64,000 nucleotides of DNA, taken from an uncultured Muribaculum sp. Lineage in GTDB: Bacteria; Bacteroidota; Bacteroidia; Bacteroidales; Muribaculaceae. The position numbers and the translations under genes are program-made. Positions 53,104 through 61,181 of this stretch are shown one piece after another. The stretch is taken from assembly GCA_910578785.1 (NCBI GenBank), contig CAJTSJ010000003.1, forward strand, positions 1 to 64,000. The letters run 5' to 3'. Numbering within the stretch: the stretch's first letter is position 1; each line of letters starts with the position of its first letter. Below the pieces are notes generated by a model. It was given only the letters and a program-made list of their open reading frames with translations, did not search any database and was not told where the DNA came from.

Positions 53104-53505
53104 TTAAGGTTTTAAAGGAGTGCGGGAGGCCTCCAGAATGGGCAGATTCGTCTCTGTCGGGACGTATATGACAGTCTTGTTGTTGAGGTCATTCTGCTGT
53201 CTCACCCAAAGATACTGTATGTAGGTAGTGGTCAGACTGCCGTTTTCGATACGGATGGCCTCGGCCGCACCTTTTGCGCGCTCAATTTCGGCCTGCGCGT
53301 TGAGTTTCTCGGCCTCAAGATTGGCACGCGCTTCCTCGATTTTTATCTTACGGTTTTGCTCCGCCTTGGCAAATTCAGCACGTCCGGCCATCTCCTGTTG
53401 CCACACATTATAGTAAGGAATGGCAACGAATGCCGATGCTATAAGCGCCACAAATGCAAACACACAAAGTGTGGCTGTCAGAGTAAATTTACTTTTTTGG
53501 TCCAT
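53104..53505 (-). CDS. Small membrane-anchored coiled-coil protein, SPFH-tail-like
   Basis: 133 residues with one N-terminal membrane helix (about 8-30, LTATLCVFAFVALIASAFVA) and a highly charged coiled coil (about 40-90, with KIKIEEARANLEAEKLNAQA followed by EIERAKGAAEAIRIENGSL). The sequence AEAIRI...YIQYLWVRQ followed by VIYVPTETNLPIL resembles the C-terminal end of prohibitin/SPFH proteins, but the SPFH domain itself is absent. Between the OMP-like gene and the TatD-like gene, same strand. It may oligomerise at the inner membrane; function unknown. Confidence 0.8.
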   Translation of the reverse strand: MDQKSKFTLTATLCVFAFVALIASAFVAIPYYNVWQQEMAGRAEFAKAEQNRKIKIEEARANLEAEKLNAQAEIERAKGAAEAIRIENGSLTTTYIQYLWVRQQNDLNNKTVIYVPTETNLPILEASRTPLKP

Positions 53506-53517
53506 TGCTGGTTACAT

Positions 53518-54126
53518 TTAATTATTATTACCAATCCCAAAGATAGTGAATGGCAACGAAATGTCCAAATTCGGAATGCATTCGACAATAGATTTTATAG
53601 TCATTGCCGATTCGTCGGTCTCCGCAAGGAGCCTGTCGCGGGGTATGCAGACTGCTGATTCGGGGTTAAACCGCTCACCCAGCGAGATATAAAATCCATG
53701 ACGTATAAGTTCGCGGGCAAGTTCAGGTTTGCCCCTGAATCCATGGACAATCCACGGCTGACCAGGCTTCAGCTCCTCTTTAAATCTGATAATTTCCGGA
53801 AACGCTTTCACTACATGCAGAATCAAAGGCTTCTTAAGCTCTTCGCTCAAAGCAACATGTCGGCGGAACACTTCAGCCTGAACATCGGCAGGAGCACCCT
53901 TAAGCTTGTCTATACCGGTCTCTCCTATAGCCACTGCCTCCTGACGGCGTGCATCTGTCTCAAGTATAGCCATTCTTTTGTCCAGATCATGAGCCGACGT
54001 GTCCCAAGGATGTACCCCTACAGAATATATCTTGCCCGGTTCCATGCGAAATCCCGGGCCGACGTTTATAATCGCATCCAAAGCACCGGCATTGTGGGTA
54101 TGTATGTCAAGTATTTTGTCCGGCAT
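53518..54126 (-). CDS. TatD-family metal-dependent hydrolase
   Basis: 202 residues, shorter than the usual 250-265, as in other Bacteroidetes members. Metal-binding positions are visible: DIHTHN (H-x-H), AIGETGID (Glu), LILHVV (His), IVHGFRG (His) and AETDES (Asp). Likely a 3'-5' DNA exonuclease or related phosphodiesterase acting in DNA repair, but short forms are not well characterised. 5 bases upstream of its ATG lies the yidD stop; it is part of the ribE-to-tatD block. Confidence 0.88.
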   Translation of the reverse strand: MPDKILDIHTHNAGALDAIINVGPGFRMEPGKIYSVGVHPWDTSAHDLDKRMAILETDARRQEAVAIGETGIDKLKGAPADVQAEVFRRHVALSEELKKPLILHVVKAFPEIIRFKEELKPGQPWIVHGFRGKPELARELIRHGFYISLGERFNPESAVCIPRDRLLAETDESAMTIKSIVECIPNLDISLPFTIFGIGNNN

Positions 54127-54131
54127 ATTGT

Positions 54132-54350
54132 TTAAGCAGGGTCATATCCGCTACCGCCCCACGGATGACAGCGCAGAATGCGCTTTATGGCCCGCCACAG
54201 ACCTTTTACCGGACCGTACTTATTTATTGCGTCTATGGCATACTGACTGCAAGTGGGCTGGAAACGGCATGCAGGCGGAAAATGCGGAGATATAGCCACC
54301 TGATAGAATGCTATAGGCAATATCAAAAGTCGTGAAAACAGTTTAGACAT
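54132..54350 (-). CDS. yidD: Membrane protein insertion efficiency factor YidD
   Basis: 72 residues from the ATG at 54350 (MSKLFSRLLILPIAFYQ). The family signature is complete: YQVAISPHFPPACRFQPTCS, then QYAIDAINKYGPVKG and RILRCHPWGGSGYDP. A longer frame from 54386 would overlap rnpA by 44 bases and add residues not found in the family. The ATG overlaps the end of rnpA by 8 bases. It assists YidC-mediated insertion at the inner membrane. Confidence 0.94.
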   Translation of the reverse strand: MSKLFSRLLILPIAFYQVAISPHFPPACRFQPTCSQYAIDAINKYGPVKGLWRAIKRILRCHPWGGSGYDPA

Positions 54351-54786
54351 TGTCGGTCTGTGCTTTGCATCCTCCGGCGGAGGCATCGTTGGCGCCCGAC
54401 TGGCGGGCTATGTTTTTCAATGCTTTTATCATGGCTCCCTCCACCCTTGAATAAGGCTTCACGGAGTCGGCTACATATATGAAAGCCATATCGACAGGAA
54501 AATCCTTCGACATGGCTTCAAGATATTGTCTGTTAAGTCTGTATGATTCGCGTATACGTCGACGCATCAACACTCTGTCCACAGCGTGATGCAACCGCTT
54601 TTTAGGCACAGTAATCAAGAATTGCACCGTCGAGTCCTTGCGCATCTCATTTCGGCGCCATACCACCCTCAGCGGATAGGCCATCACGGCATTGCCGCGT
54701 CCTTGAGCAAACAGACTGTCGATAGCCTTGACCGAACAAAGCTTCTCGCGTTTATACAGACGATATGTATGTCGACAGCTGTCCAT
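54343..54786 (-). CDS. rnpA: Ribonuclease P protein component
   Basis: 147 residues. Core features: early FAQGRGNAV (with the F-x-x-x-x loop), VPKKRLHHAVDRVLMRRRIR (the RNR-like basic motif that binds RNase P RNA and pre-tRNA), and ESYRLNRQYLE. It forms RNase P with the RNA subunit, removing 5' leaders of tRNAs. The C-terminal tail is longer and acidic-rich in Asp/Asn. Next to yidD as in most bacteria, but there is no rpmH in this window. Confidence 0.93.
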   Translation of the reverse strand: MDSCRHTYRLYKREKLCSVKAIDSLFAQGRGNAVMAYPLRVVWRRNEMRKDSTVQFLITVPKKRLHHAVDRVLMRRRIRESYRLNRQYLEAMSKDFPVDMAFIYVADSVKPYSRVEGAMIKALKNIARQSGANDASAGGCKAQTDNV

Positions 54787-54816
54787 TGGAGTTCAAGCCC
54801 TGAAGGCGCACAAAGA

Positions 54817-55569
54817 TTATTGTTCCTCGGCCGAATCCTCTTTGAGGAAGAGTTCGAGAGCCGCGGTCATCGATGGAGCCTTTACCGACGGAGCCTCGAT
54901 GTCAAGACGCAGACCGGCATCGCGCACGGCCTTTGCCGTAGTGGTGCCGAAACAACCGATCTTGATGTCGTCCTGCTTGAATTCGGGGAAGTTTTTCAAA
55001 AGCGATTCTATACCCTGCGGACTGAAGAAGAGCAACATGTCATAGTCAAACTTCTCGTCGGCGGTGAAGTCGTTGCTCACCGTGCGGTACATCACAGCCT
55101 TTGTATAATTGATGTGGTTCTTGTCAAGCACATTGATATCTCCATTGTGCACGTCGCTCACGGCATACAGATATTTCTCCTTGTTGTGCTTAAGCAACGA
55201 CGGAAGCAAATCATCGAGCTTACCGGTGTTGACAAAGAATATTTTACGCTTACGATAGATAATATACTTCTGCAGATAATTGGCTATTGCCTCCGTGGTA
55301 CAGAAATATTTCATGGTGTCAGGTACGGTATAGCGCATCTCCTCGCACAGACGGAAGAAATGGTCTACGGCTGTACGTGCAGTGAATATTACGGCCGTAA
55401 AGTCTGATAAGGAGATTCTCGACTGACGAAACTCCTTTGCACTCAATCCCTCCACTTTAATAAATGGACGAAATTCTATTTCTACCCCATATTTTTCAGC
55501 GATTTCGTAGTATGGTGACTTCTCAGAGGTAGGCTTGGGTTGCGAAACCAAAACTTTCTTTACTTTCAC
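54817..55569 (-). CDS. hemD: Uroporphyrinogen-III synthase
   Basis: 250 residues. HemD fold: two Rossmann-like lobes with LSDFTAVIFTARTAVDHFFRL in the first and KFDYDMLLFFSPQGIESLLK then KIGCFGTTTAKAVRDAGLRL in the second, typical of Bacteroidetes HemD. It closes hydroxymethylbilane to uroporphyrinogen III in heme synthesis. 30 bases upstream of rnpA and 23 bases downstream of the DUF4271 gene, a conserved Bacteroidetes order. Confidence 0.87.
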   Translation of the reverse strand: MKVKKVLVSQPKPTSEKSPYYEIAEKYGVEIEFRPFIKVEGLSAKEFRQSRISLSDFTAVIFTARTAVDHFFRLCEEMRYTVPDTMKYFCTTEAIANYLQKYIIYRKRKIFFVNTGKLDDLLPSLLKHNKEKYLYAVSDVHNGDINVLDKNHINYTKAVMYRTVSNDFTADEKFDYDMLLFFSPQGIESLLKNFPEFKQDDIKIGCFGTTTAKAVRDAGLRLDIEAPSVKAPSMTAALELFLKEDSAEEQ

Positions 55570-55592
55570 AATAGTATGCTTCTGTAGATTAT

Positions 55593-56372
55593 CTAAATAG
55601 AAATATGATGAATGGAAACAACTCCTCTATATATAAATAACAGCGGAATTATTTCCACGCTGCAAAGGTACAAAATAAAATACACTAACGAGAAACTATT
55701 GTGGTAAAAAATCCTAAAGCCCTTACAGATAAATACAATCCGGGCTATTGCATATAGCAAAATGCTAATCAATGCCACAATTTTTATTGAAGCCGGATAG
55801 AACAGTCCAAGAAGTGCGGGAATCAGCAAAAGGAAGCCCAAAATGCCCTGTGAGGAGTAAAAACCCTGCATCCATTGCTCGGTCCGGCCTTTATCGGCAA
55901 ACACGAATCCAATGAATCTGTAGGCCAGTATCTGCCACAGATAGTAGCCGGCGGTCAACGCCAGCATCACAATCGCCAACATCACCGTAGCGCCTGAATC
56001 GTAACCGGCGCCTCCCGACATGACCACGGACAGAAGCAACAGTGCCTCGTAGACTATAGCCTGAATCGACATCGCGCCAAGTGTCCGGACGTCGTTCATG
56101 CCGCTGTCGTCAAACACGTTTGTGCGTGTGCGCACATTCCACAGATTCTTTGTAAGGCTCTTGAAGTAGCGCGGGTAATGATGCAGGCTGAACACCACCA
56201 GAAGCATCGTGCAGACCACTATACTCAGAATGCCAGAATTGTAACCGGGGAGTTCCAGACGCGCCGAAGCCGGCATGCCGCAGGTATACGACACCACGGT
56301 CGTGCACAGTCCTTCCACCTCCAGTTCGTGAGGGGCATCAGTGATATGGCTCTGGAGCAGGTTCAGGAGCAT
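55593..56372 (-). CDS. DUF4271 integral membrane protein
   Basis: 259 residues with about six hydrophobic helices (for example NSGILSIVVCTMLLVVFSLH, ATVMLAIVMLALTAGYYLW, ILGFLLLIPALLGLFY). The ending FHNSFSLVYFILYLCSVEIIP plus a final helix is the DUF4271 pattern. Function unknown; always beside hemD in Bacteroidetes, so perhaps linked to heme or envelope biology. Overlapping no neighbour; 27 bases after the LOG gene. Confidence 0.85.
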   Translation of the reverse strand: MLLNLLQSHITDAPHELEVEGLCTTVVSYTCGMPASARLELPGYNSGILSIVVCTMLLVVFSLHHYPRYFKSLTKNLWNVRTRTNVFDDSGMNDVRTLGAMSIQAIVYEALLLLSVVMSGGAGYDSGATVMLAIVMLALTAGYYLWQILAYRFIGFVFADKGRTEQWMQGFYSSQGILGFLLLIPALLGLFYPASIKIVALISILLYAIARIVFICKGFRIFYHNSFSLVYFILYLCSVEIIPLLFIYRGVVSIHHISI

Positions 56373-56399
56373 TTTCTTACAGTCGCGATTAAGAATATT

Positions 56400-56996
56400 C
56401 TAATATTTCAACGGAGGAATCTCACCGAGCGGATTGTCAAGTGCCATACTGACGGCCTCTTCTGCCGAGAAAGCCACTCTCCATAGTTTCGACGGGCCGC
56501 CGGCACGCATGAAGTTGAGCGAGTCGGTATATTCAAGATGCTCGAGCAGACGGTCGTAAAATCCCTCTACATTGCATATAACAACGGTCCCCTTGTAAAG
56601 GCTCAGCTGGCGCCATGTGATTATTTCAAAGAGTTCGTCAAGTGTGCCTACACCGCCGGGCATCGCAATAGCGGCGCGCGACAGTGCAGCCATGGTGGCT
56701 TTTCGCTCATGCATCGACCCTGTGGACAATGTATGCGTCAGACCGGGATGATTCCACCCGCGCTCCATCATGAAGTCCGGCAATACGCCTACGGCTACAC
56801 CGCCCTCTTCAAGGGCGCCTTCCGTCACAGCCTGCATGATGCCTCCGCGTCCGCCTCCGCTGATTACGGGCACCCCGCGGCGCGCAAGCAACCGGCCGGC
56901 CTGACGCGCGGCTTCCATGTAACGCTCGTCTATCTCTCGGCTTGAAGCACCGTAGACCACGACACCCTTTGCCACTCCTGGAATCTCTTTAATCAT
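56400..56996 (-). CDS. LOG-family nucleotide 5'-monophosphate nucleosidase (TIGR00730)
   Basis: 198 residues with both LOG motifs: SGGGRGGIMQAVTEGAL (GGGxxGxM type) and MPGGVGTLDELFEIITW (PGGxGTxxE). Rossmann fold; it hydrolyses nucleoside monophosphates (in plants and some bacteria, cytokinin ribotides) to base and ribose 5-phosphate. Physiological substrate here unknown. The ATG overlaps the ribE stop by 8 bases, so the two are coupled. Confidence 0.93.
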   Translation of the reverse strand: MIKEIPGVAKGVVVYGASSREIDERYMEAARQAGRLLARRGVPVISGGGRGGIMQAVTEGALEEGGVAVGVLPDFMMERGWNHPGLTHTLSTGSMHERKATMAALSRAAIAMPGGVGTLDELFEIITWRQLSLYKGTVVICNVEGFYDRLLEHLEYTDSLNFMRAGGPSKLWRVAFSAEEAVSMALDNPLGEIPPLKY

Positions 56997-57600
56997 TAGC
57001 CACCTCCATTAGACGGCTCAGATACTTGCCGATGATGTCAAATTCAAGATTCACCCTGGTGCCTTTCTGTATACGGCAGAAATTCGTGTGCTCGAATGTG
57101 TATGGAATTATGGCCACGCGGAAAGAATCCTTCTCGCTGTCGCACACGGTCAGGCTGACACCGTTGACCGTCACCGATCCCTTCTCGACAGTGACGTAGC
57201 CGCGACGCGCCATCATAGGATCGACCTTGTAGGCAAACTTAAAGTAAGTGCTTCCGTCGACTTCGGCTACCTCAACGCACTCGGCAGTGCAGTCTACGTG
57301 GCCCTGGACGATGTGTCCGTCAAGACGTCCGTTCATCACCATGCTGCGCTCCAGATTCACAAGGTCACCCGTCTTAAGGTCGCCAAGGTTGCTACGGTCA
57401 AGCGTCTCCTGAATGGCCGTCACCGTATATGTTCCGTCGCCCGGAAGCGCCACCACCGTCAGACACACACCATTGTGCGACACCGACTGGTCAATCTTAA
57501 GTTCATCAACGAATGAGCATGCCAAAGTCAGATGCACATTTCCGCCGTCGCGCTTGACATCCACCACACGTGCGGCCTCTTCCACTATTCCTGAAAACAT
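56989..57600 (-). CDS. ribE: Riboflavin synthase alpha chain
   Basis: 203 residues. Starts MFSGIVEEA, the usual opening; two homologous lumazine-binding halves, the first with CSFVDELKIDQSVSHNGVCL and the second with KGSVTVNGVSLTVCDSEKDS. It converts two 6,7-dimethyl-8-ribityllumazine to riboflavin in the cytoplasm. First gene of the minus-strand block running to the OMP-like gene. Other rib genes are not present here. Confidence 0.95.
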   Translation of the reverse strand: MFSGIVEEAARVVDVKRDGGNVHLTLACSFVDELKIDQSVSHNGVCLTVVALPGDGTYTVTAIQETLDRSNLGDLKTGDLVNLERSMVMNGRLDGHIVQGHVDCTAECVEVAEVDGSTYFKFAYKVDPMMARRGYVTVEKGSVTVNGVSLTVCDSEKDSFRVAIIPYTFEHTNFCRIQKGTRVNLEFDIIGKYLSRLMEVAND

Positions 57601-57632
57601 ATTCGTAAGGTCTGATTAAATTATTATACACG

Positions 57633-57640
57633 CAAAGTTA
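57633..57640 (-). promoter_or_regulatory. -7 element of ribE
   Basis: Minus-strand TAACTTTG, 32 bases before the ATG. No FMN-riboswitch-sized leader is present between it and the gene. Confidence 0.5.
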
Positions 57641-57685
57641 CTAAAACTCCGCAAATAAGCATTCCTGTGGTCAACCTTTTCATAG

Positions 57686-57720
57686 AAACAAAAGGGGTTA
57701 CGCCTCATCGCGCAACCCCT
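57686..57720 (-). terminator. Terminator of the susCD-GH31 operon
   Basis: AGGGGTTGCGC and GCGTAACCCCT pair with one G:U, 6-base loop, followed on the minus strand by TTTTGTTTC. Confidence 0.7.
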
Positions 57721-57766
57721 ACCAAGCTAAAACCTAAAATATAACCTTAATTACGAAAGTGGATTA

Positions 57767-59389
57767 TCAATCTTTTATGATGTCTACGTCAATATCCGAA
57801 CCTTCAGCTACAAGAGCAAGATCTCCATTATGGGAATTACAATTCCAGGACTTGACGTTGTTGACTTTCCTGACACCGCCTAAACCCTTGACTATTACGT
57901 TAATCTTTTCCGATTTCGGACAATTGACTGTAAGCTTACCCGTTTTAGAATTGAAGCTAACCGTATAATCGTCATATTCAACACCATCGCCCTTAGGCAG
58001 ATGCAGTTTATCTGCCACATTGTCGGACGGATAGATTATGAATGTACGTGTACCTGTATATTCAGGCTTATCGCCGCACCAGAAAGAATTCTCGGCTACT
58101 TCAACCGGAATAACCGAACCGCTCTTTACGAAAAGAGGAAAACGATCCATCGGATATTCCCGATTAATCAAAGCTCCACCCTGGAACTTTTCACCCGACC
58201 AAAAATCTATCCATTCACCGTCGGACGGCAAGCGATATTCGACATTACCATTGTCCTTTGTTATGGCCTTGGTAAACAGCGACGCTCCAAGCCTATGGCT
58301 TTCCTCGTCCAGATTCACATCCTTCAAAAGTGATCCTCCCTGCAGGTTTGCATCCACCGACGATGAAAACAGATAAGGCACAAGCTCTTCGTGAAGTATC
58401 ACGCAATTACGATAGATATCCTCCGTTTCACCGTCGTGATACCACGGCAAATGATTGGAAAATGCGCCGTTTTCACCGCCATTAATCATCGTGGCCGTCA
58501 TACATCCGAACTGGGCATAACGTATAAGCTGGGTCTTGGTCGACCGCTTTTGATAGAAGCCGCCTACTTCACAGGCTAAAGAACCATATCCTCTGATAGC
58601 CGAATTGTATATGTTGTCAATCTGCTGTTTCAGACCCTCCCAGTCACCGGAGAAGTCTCCACACCAACCCATATTGAGTTTTCCTATGCTCGCCGCAAAT
58701 CCTCCCTGATGAGAATACGGACGGGCTATTATGACACCAGCCGGATTGTTCTTAACCGTGTAGTCATACATCGCATCGTAATAATAGGGACGAAATTCAG
58801 CATTGCTCATTTTGCCGATTGAAGTCTCGACCGTATCGCCGAACCAATATTCGCCCTGGTCTACTTTCCAGCCATATACTCCGTCTACGAATACTTTGTC
58901 CAGCTGCTTGTACCACCATTCCTTTGCTTCCGGATTCGTAAAGTCGATATGTATACCCTCGCCTTTCCACCAGGTTCCCGGACGACTCTGATTTATGCCG
59001 TAATTCTTTGCCACGGCCTCATCATACGTATCACCTTTGTCGAGCGCAGTATCCTTGCATTTGTGGTTCACAGCACCGGCAAGCCACAAAAGCACCTTTA
59101 CATCTTTCTCCTTAAAGTATCCAATCATCTTCTGTGGATCAGGATAACGCTGCAGATCCCAGTTGAAGTCATTGTACGATGTACTCCACGGACTGTCGAT
59201 AATGACGGCACCAACGGGAATGTTATGTGCAAGGTAGCCGTCAACTATACCCACAGCACCTTTTGTTGTATTCAGACTATCTTCCCATACTACATGTCGG
59301 AATGCCCATGCCGGAGTAACAGGCGGATTGTCGGCAAAAACGTCAACAGCCATTGTTACGGCAAAAAATGATATCAATAATTTATTCAT
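57767..59389 (-). CDS. GH31 alpha-glycosidase, short form, exported
   Basis: 540 residues from the ATG at 59389 (signal MNKLLISFFAVTMAVDVFA); the frame from 59422 would add residues before the signal. The barrel carries nucleophile D177 in WKVDQGEYW (GH31 GFK/WxDxxE type) and the probable acid/base D245 in GWCGDFSGDW. The usual N-terminal mutarotase-like beta-domain of GH31 is missing: the barrel begins by residue about 30, so the protein is shorter than the typical 700-800. C-terminal beta-domains (about 390-540) are present. Substrate could be alpha-glucoside, alpha-xyloside or another alpha-linked sugar; operon with susC/susD points to an alpha-linked glycan. Confidence 0.9.
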   Translation of the reverse strand: MNKLLISFFAVTMAVDVFADNPPVTPAWAFRHVVWEDSLNTTKGAVGIVDGYLAHNIPVGAVIIDSPWSTSYNDFNWDLQRYPDPQKMIGYFKEKDVKVLLWLAGAVNHKCKDTALDKGDTYDEAVAKNYGINQSRPGTWWKGEGIHIDFTNPEAKEWWYKQLDKVFVDGVYGWKVDQGEYWFGDTVETSIGKMSNAEFRPYYYDAMYDYTVKNNPAGVIIARPYSHQGGFAASIGKLNMGWCGDFSGDWEGLKQQIDNIYNSAIRGYGSLACEVGGFYQKRSTKTQLIRYAQFGCMTATMINGGENGAFSNHLPWYHDGETEDIYRNCVILHEELVPYLFSSSVDANLQGGSLLKDVNLDEESHRLGASLFTKAITKDNGNVEYRLPSDGEWIDFWSGEKFQGGALINREYPMDRFPLFVKSGSVIPVEVAENSFWCGDKPEYTGTRTFIIYPSDNVADKLHLPKGDGVEYDDYTVSFNSKTGKLTVNCPKSEKINVIVKGLGGVRKVNNVKSWNCNSHNGDLALVAEGSDIDVDIIKD

Positions 59390-59402
59390 ATATACAGTTT
59401 TT

Positions 59403-61160
59403 CTATTTGATATAACCTTCATTCTGTTTAAAGTCGATGTCCATTGCCTTGTAGCTGTTGATTACCGACAGAGGCACGGGGCGATTTATATGATACGGCT
59501 TCACTCCGATACCCTGACTTGCATTGTCCGGATTGGTATCAGGATTCTTTTTCTTAAGCCATTCACAGAACGCGTTTTTGTCAAGACAGCGTTTGAGCAT
59601 CTGCCAGCGGAACAGTTCACCGCCAAGCTCTCTCGCTCCCTCGTCGAGGATGAACTCTATTGTCATGTCCGAAGCCGTCAGATCCAAGGCACTTTCATGT
59701 CCTGTAACCAACGCACGACGACGAAGTTCCTTTATGGCATTCATTGCTTCTGTAGTCTTGCCAAGCTGGATGTTTGCTTCAGCAAGAGTGATATACACTT
59801 CACCGAGACGAATCAGAATTGCATCCTTATAAGCATACTCCTGTTTAGCCGTAGAGCGGCTGTTGTCAAGCCATTTTGTTACGATGTTAGCACAACTGCG
59901 GACATTGGAGTTATTGAGAACTTTACCTGTAGCAACATCATATACATCGGCCACATCATCACATATTATTCCACGTGCCTCATAGGCAGCCTTGACATTG
60001 TTGGGAAGCACGTCAAGCGAACGTATCAACAATGTGTCGCTGAAGTCGGGCGACATATTCCAGTCGTCGGTACGGCAATAGCCGGTAATGAACGTGGCGT
60101 CGCGACGGGCATCATACTTGTCAAAAACGCTGATGAAATAATATGTAGGCATAACAGCCCTGTACTCACGGCCATAGAACACGCTGTGGGCCTGAAGACC
60201 GTTGATAGTTTTTGAATATGAACGTGCCGAACGGTTGACCTGCGACACAAAGTAGCGGTGTATGAAGTTATTATGGCTGTCGAAAGTAGTATTGCCATAC
60301 TGTATCGCCCATATAACCTCGCTATTTTCTATCGTAGCCGGATCAAACACTGAAGCAAAGTTGTCCTGAAGACGATATCCATAGTTATTGATCAACTCGG
60401 TAGCCAGCGAAACGGCATTGCTGTAACATTGATTCTTATCAGTGATTCCTGCTTCGGCGATTATTGACTGTTCGTAGGCGGCGAGAGACATCATAGCTCT
60501 CATGCGCAAAGCCTTCGCCACTCCAAGATTCATGCGACCAGTGTTGCCGGAAGGCATTTCATTTGCTTTCTTAAGAGCCTTGTCGGCTATGTCAAGGTCG
60601 GCCAGAATGCGCTTGTAGAAAGCGCCGATTCCCGGTTGGTCGGCCTTGATTGCACCCGGACTCTTGATAGGTATCTCTGAATAATACGACGCAGGACCAT
60701 AAGTCTCTACTATCTGAAACAGATAGAAAGCTCTCAATGCATGTGCTTCCGAACGCAACTGTTCACGCTTCTCCTCTGAACTGAAAGTTGCATTTTCAAT
60801 AGACTCTATTGCAGTATTTGACGTAGCGAGTCCTACATACAGCCATTTCCACAGACCCTCGTTGCTACCATTGTCCGACATATAGGTCTCATCGTATTGT
60901 ATAAGGCCCTTCCAGTAGTCTCTTACATTACCTCCATAAGCAAGGAGGTCGTTGCCGAGTTCGCCAACCATAAAGAGTTCCTCGAGCAGACTGGTATTAA
61001 TCTGGTATAACGACAATACTTCGGCCTCTGCTCCCTCTTCAGTCAGAGCATAAGTGTCGTTGACGGAACCTTTGGGGTCTTCCTCAAGAAAGCTTTCGCA
61101 CGAAGCTGTCAACAAAGCGACTGAAACGCCTGCAGCCGTCAAAAATTTATTTCGTATCAT
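59403..61160 (-). CDS. SusD/RagB-family glycan-binding lipoprotein
   Basis: 585 residues with a lipobox (LLTASCES, Cys20). SusD features: LEEDPKGSVND near the start, many TPR-like helices (about 70-350, with LRSEAHALRAFYLFQIVETY), and the C-terminal AYKDAILIRLGEVYITLAEA and RWQMLKRC then LKKKNPDTNPDN. It sits on the cell surface on top of the SusC transporter and binds glycan. 21 bases after the SusC stop and 13 bases before the GH31 start. Specificity not readable. Confidence 0.96.
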   Translation of the reverse strand: MIRNKFLTAAGVSVALLTASCESFLEEDPKGSVNDTYALTEEGAEAEVLSLYQINTSLLEELFMVGELGNDLLAYGGNVRDYWKGLIQYDETYMSDNGSNEGLWKWLYVGLATSNTAIESIENATFSSEEKREQLRSEAHALRAFYLFQIVETYGPASYYSEIPIKSPGAIKADQPGIGAFYKRILADLDIADKALKKANEMPSGNTGRMNLGVAKALRMRAMMSLAAYEQSIIAEAGITDKNQCYSNAVSLATELINNYGYRLQDNFASVFDPATIENSEVIWAIQYGNTTFDSHNNFIHRYFVSQVNRSARSYSKTINGLQAHSVFYGREYRAVMPTYYFISVFDKYDARRDATFITGYCRTDDWNMSPDFSDTLLIRSLDVLPNNVKAAYEARGIICDDVADVYDVATGKVLNNSNVRSCANIVTKWLDNSRSTAKQEYAYKDAILIRLGEVYITLAEANIQLGKTTEAMNAIKELRRRALVTGHESALDLTASDMTIEFILDEGARELGGELFRWQMLKRCLDKNAFCEWLKKKNPDTNPDNASQGIGVKPYHINRPVPLSVINSYKAMDIDFKQNEGYIK

Positions 61161-61181
61161 AATATATCTATGCGTTAACTG

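Noticed and set aside
57601..57766. Possible FMN riboswitch upstream of ribE
   Set aside because: The leader from the -7 box to the ATG is about 32 bases, too short for the aptamer, and no FMN-aptamer motif is visible.
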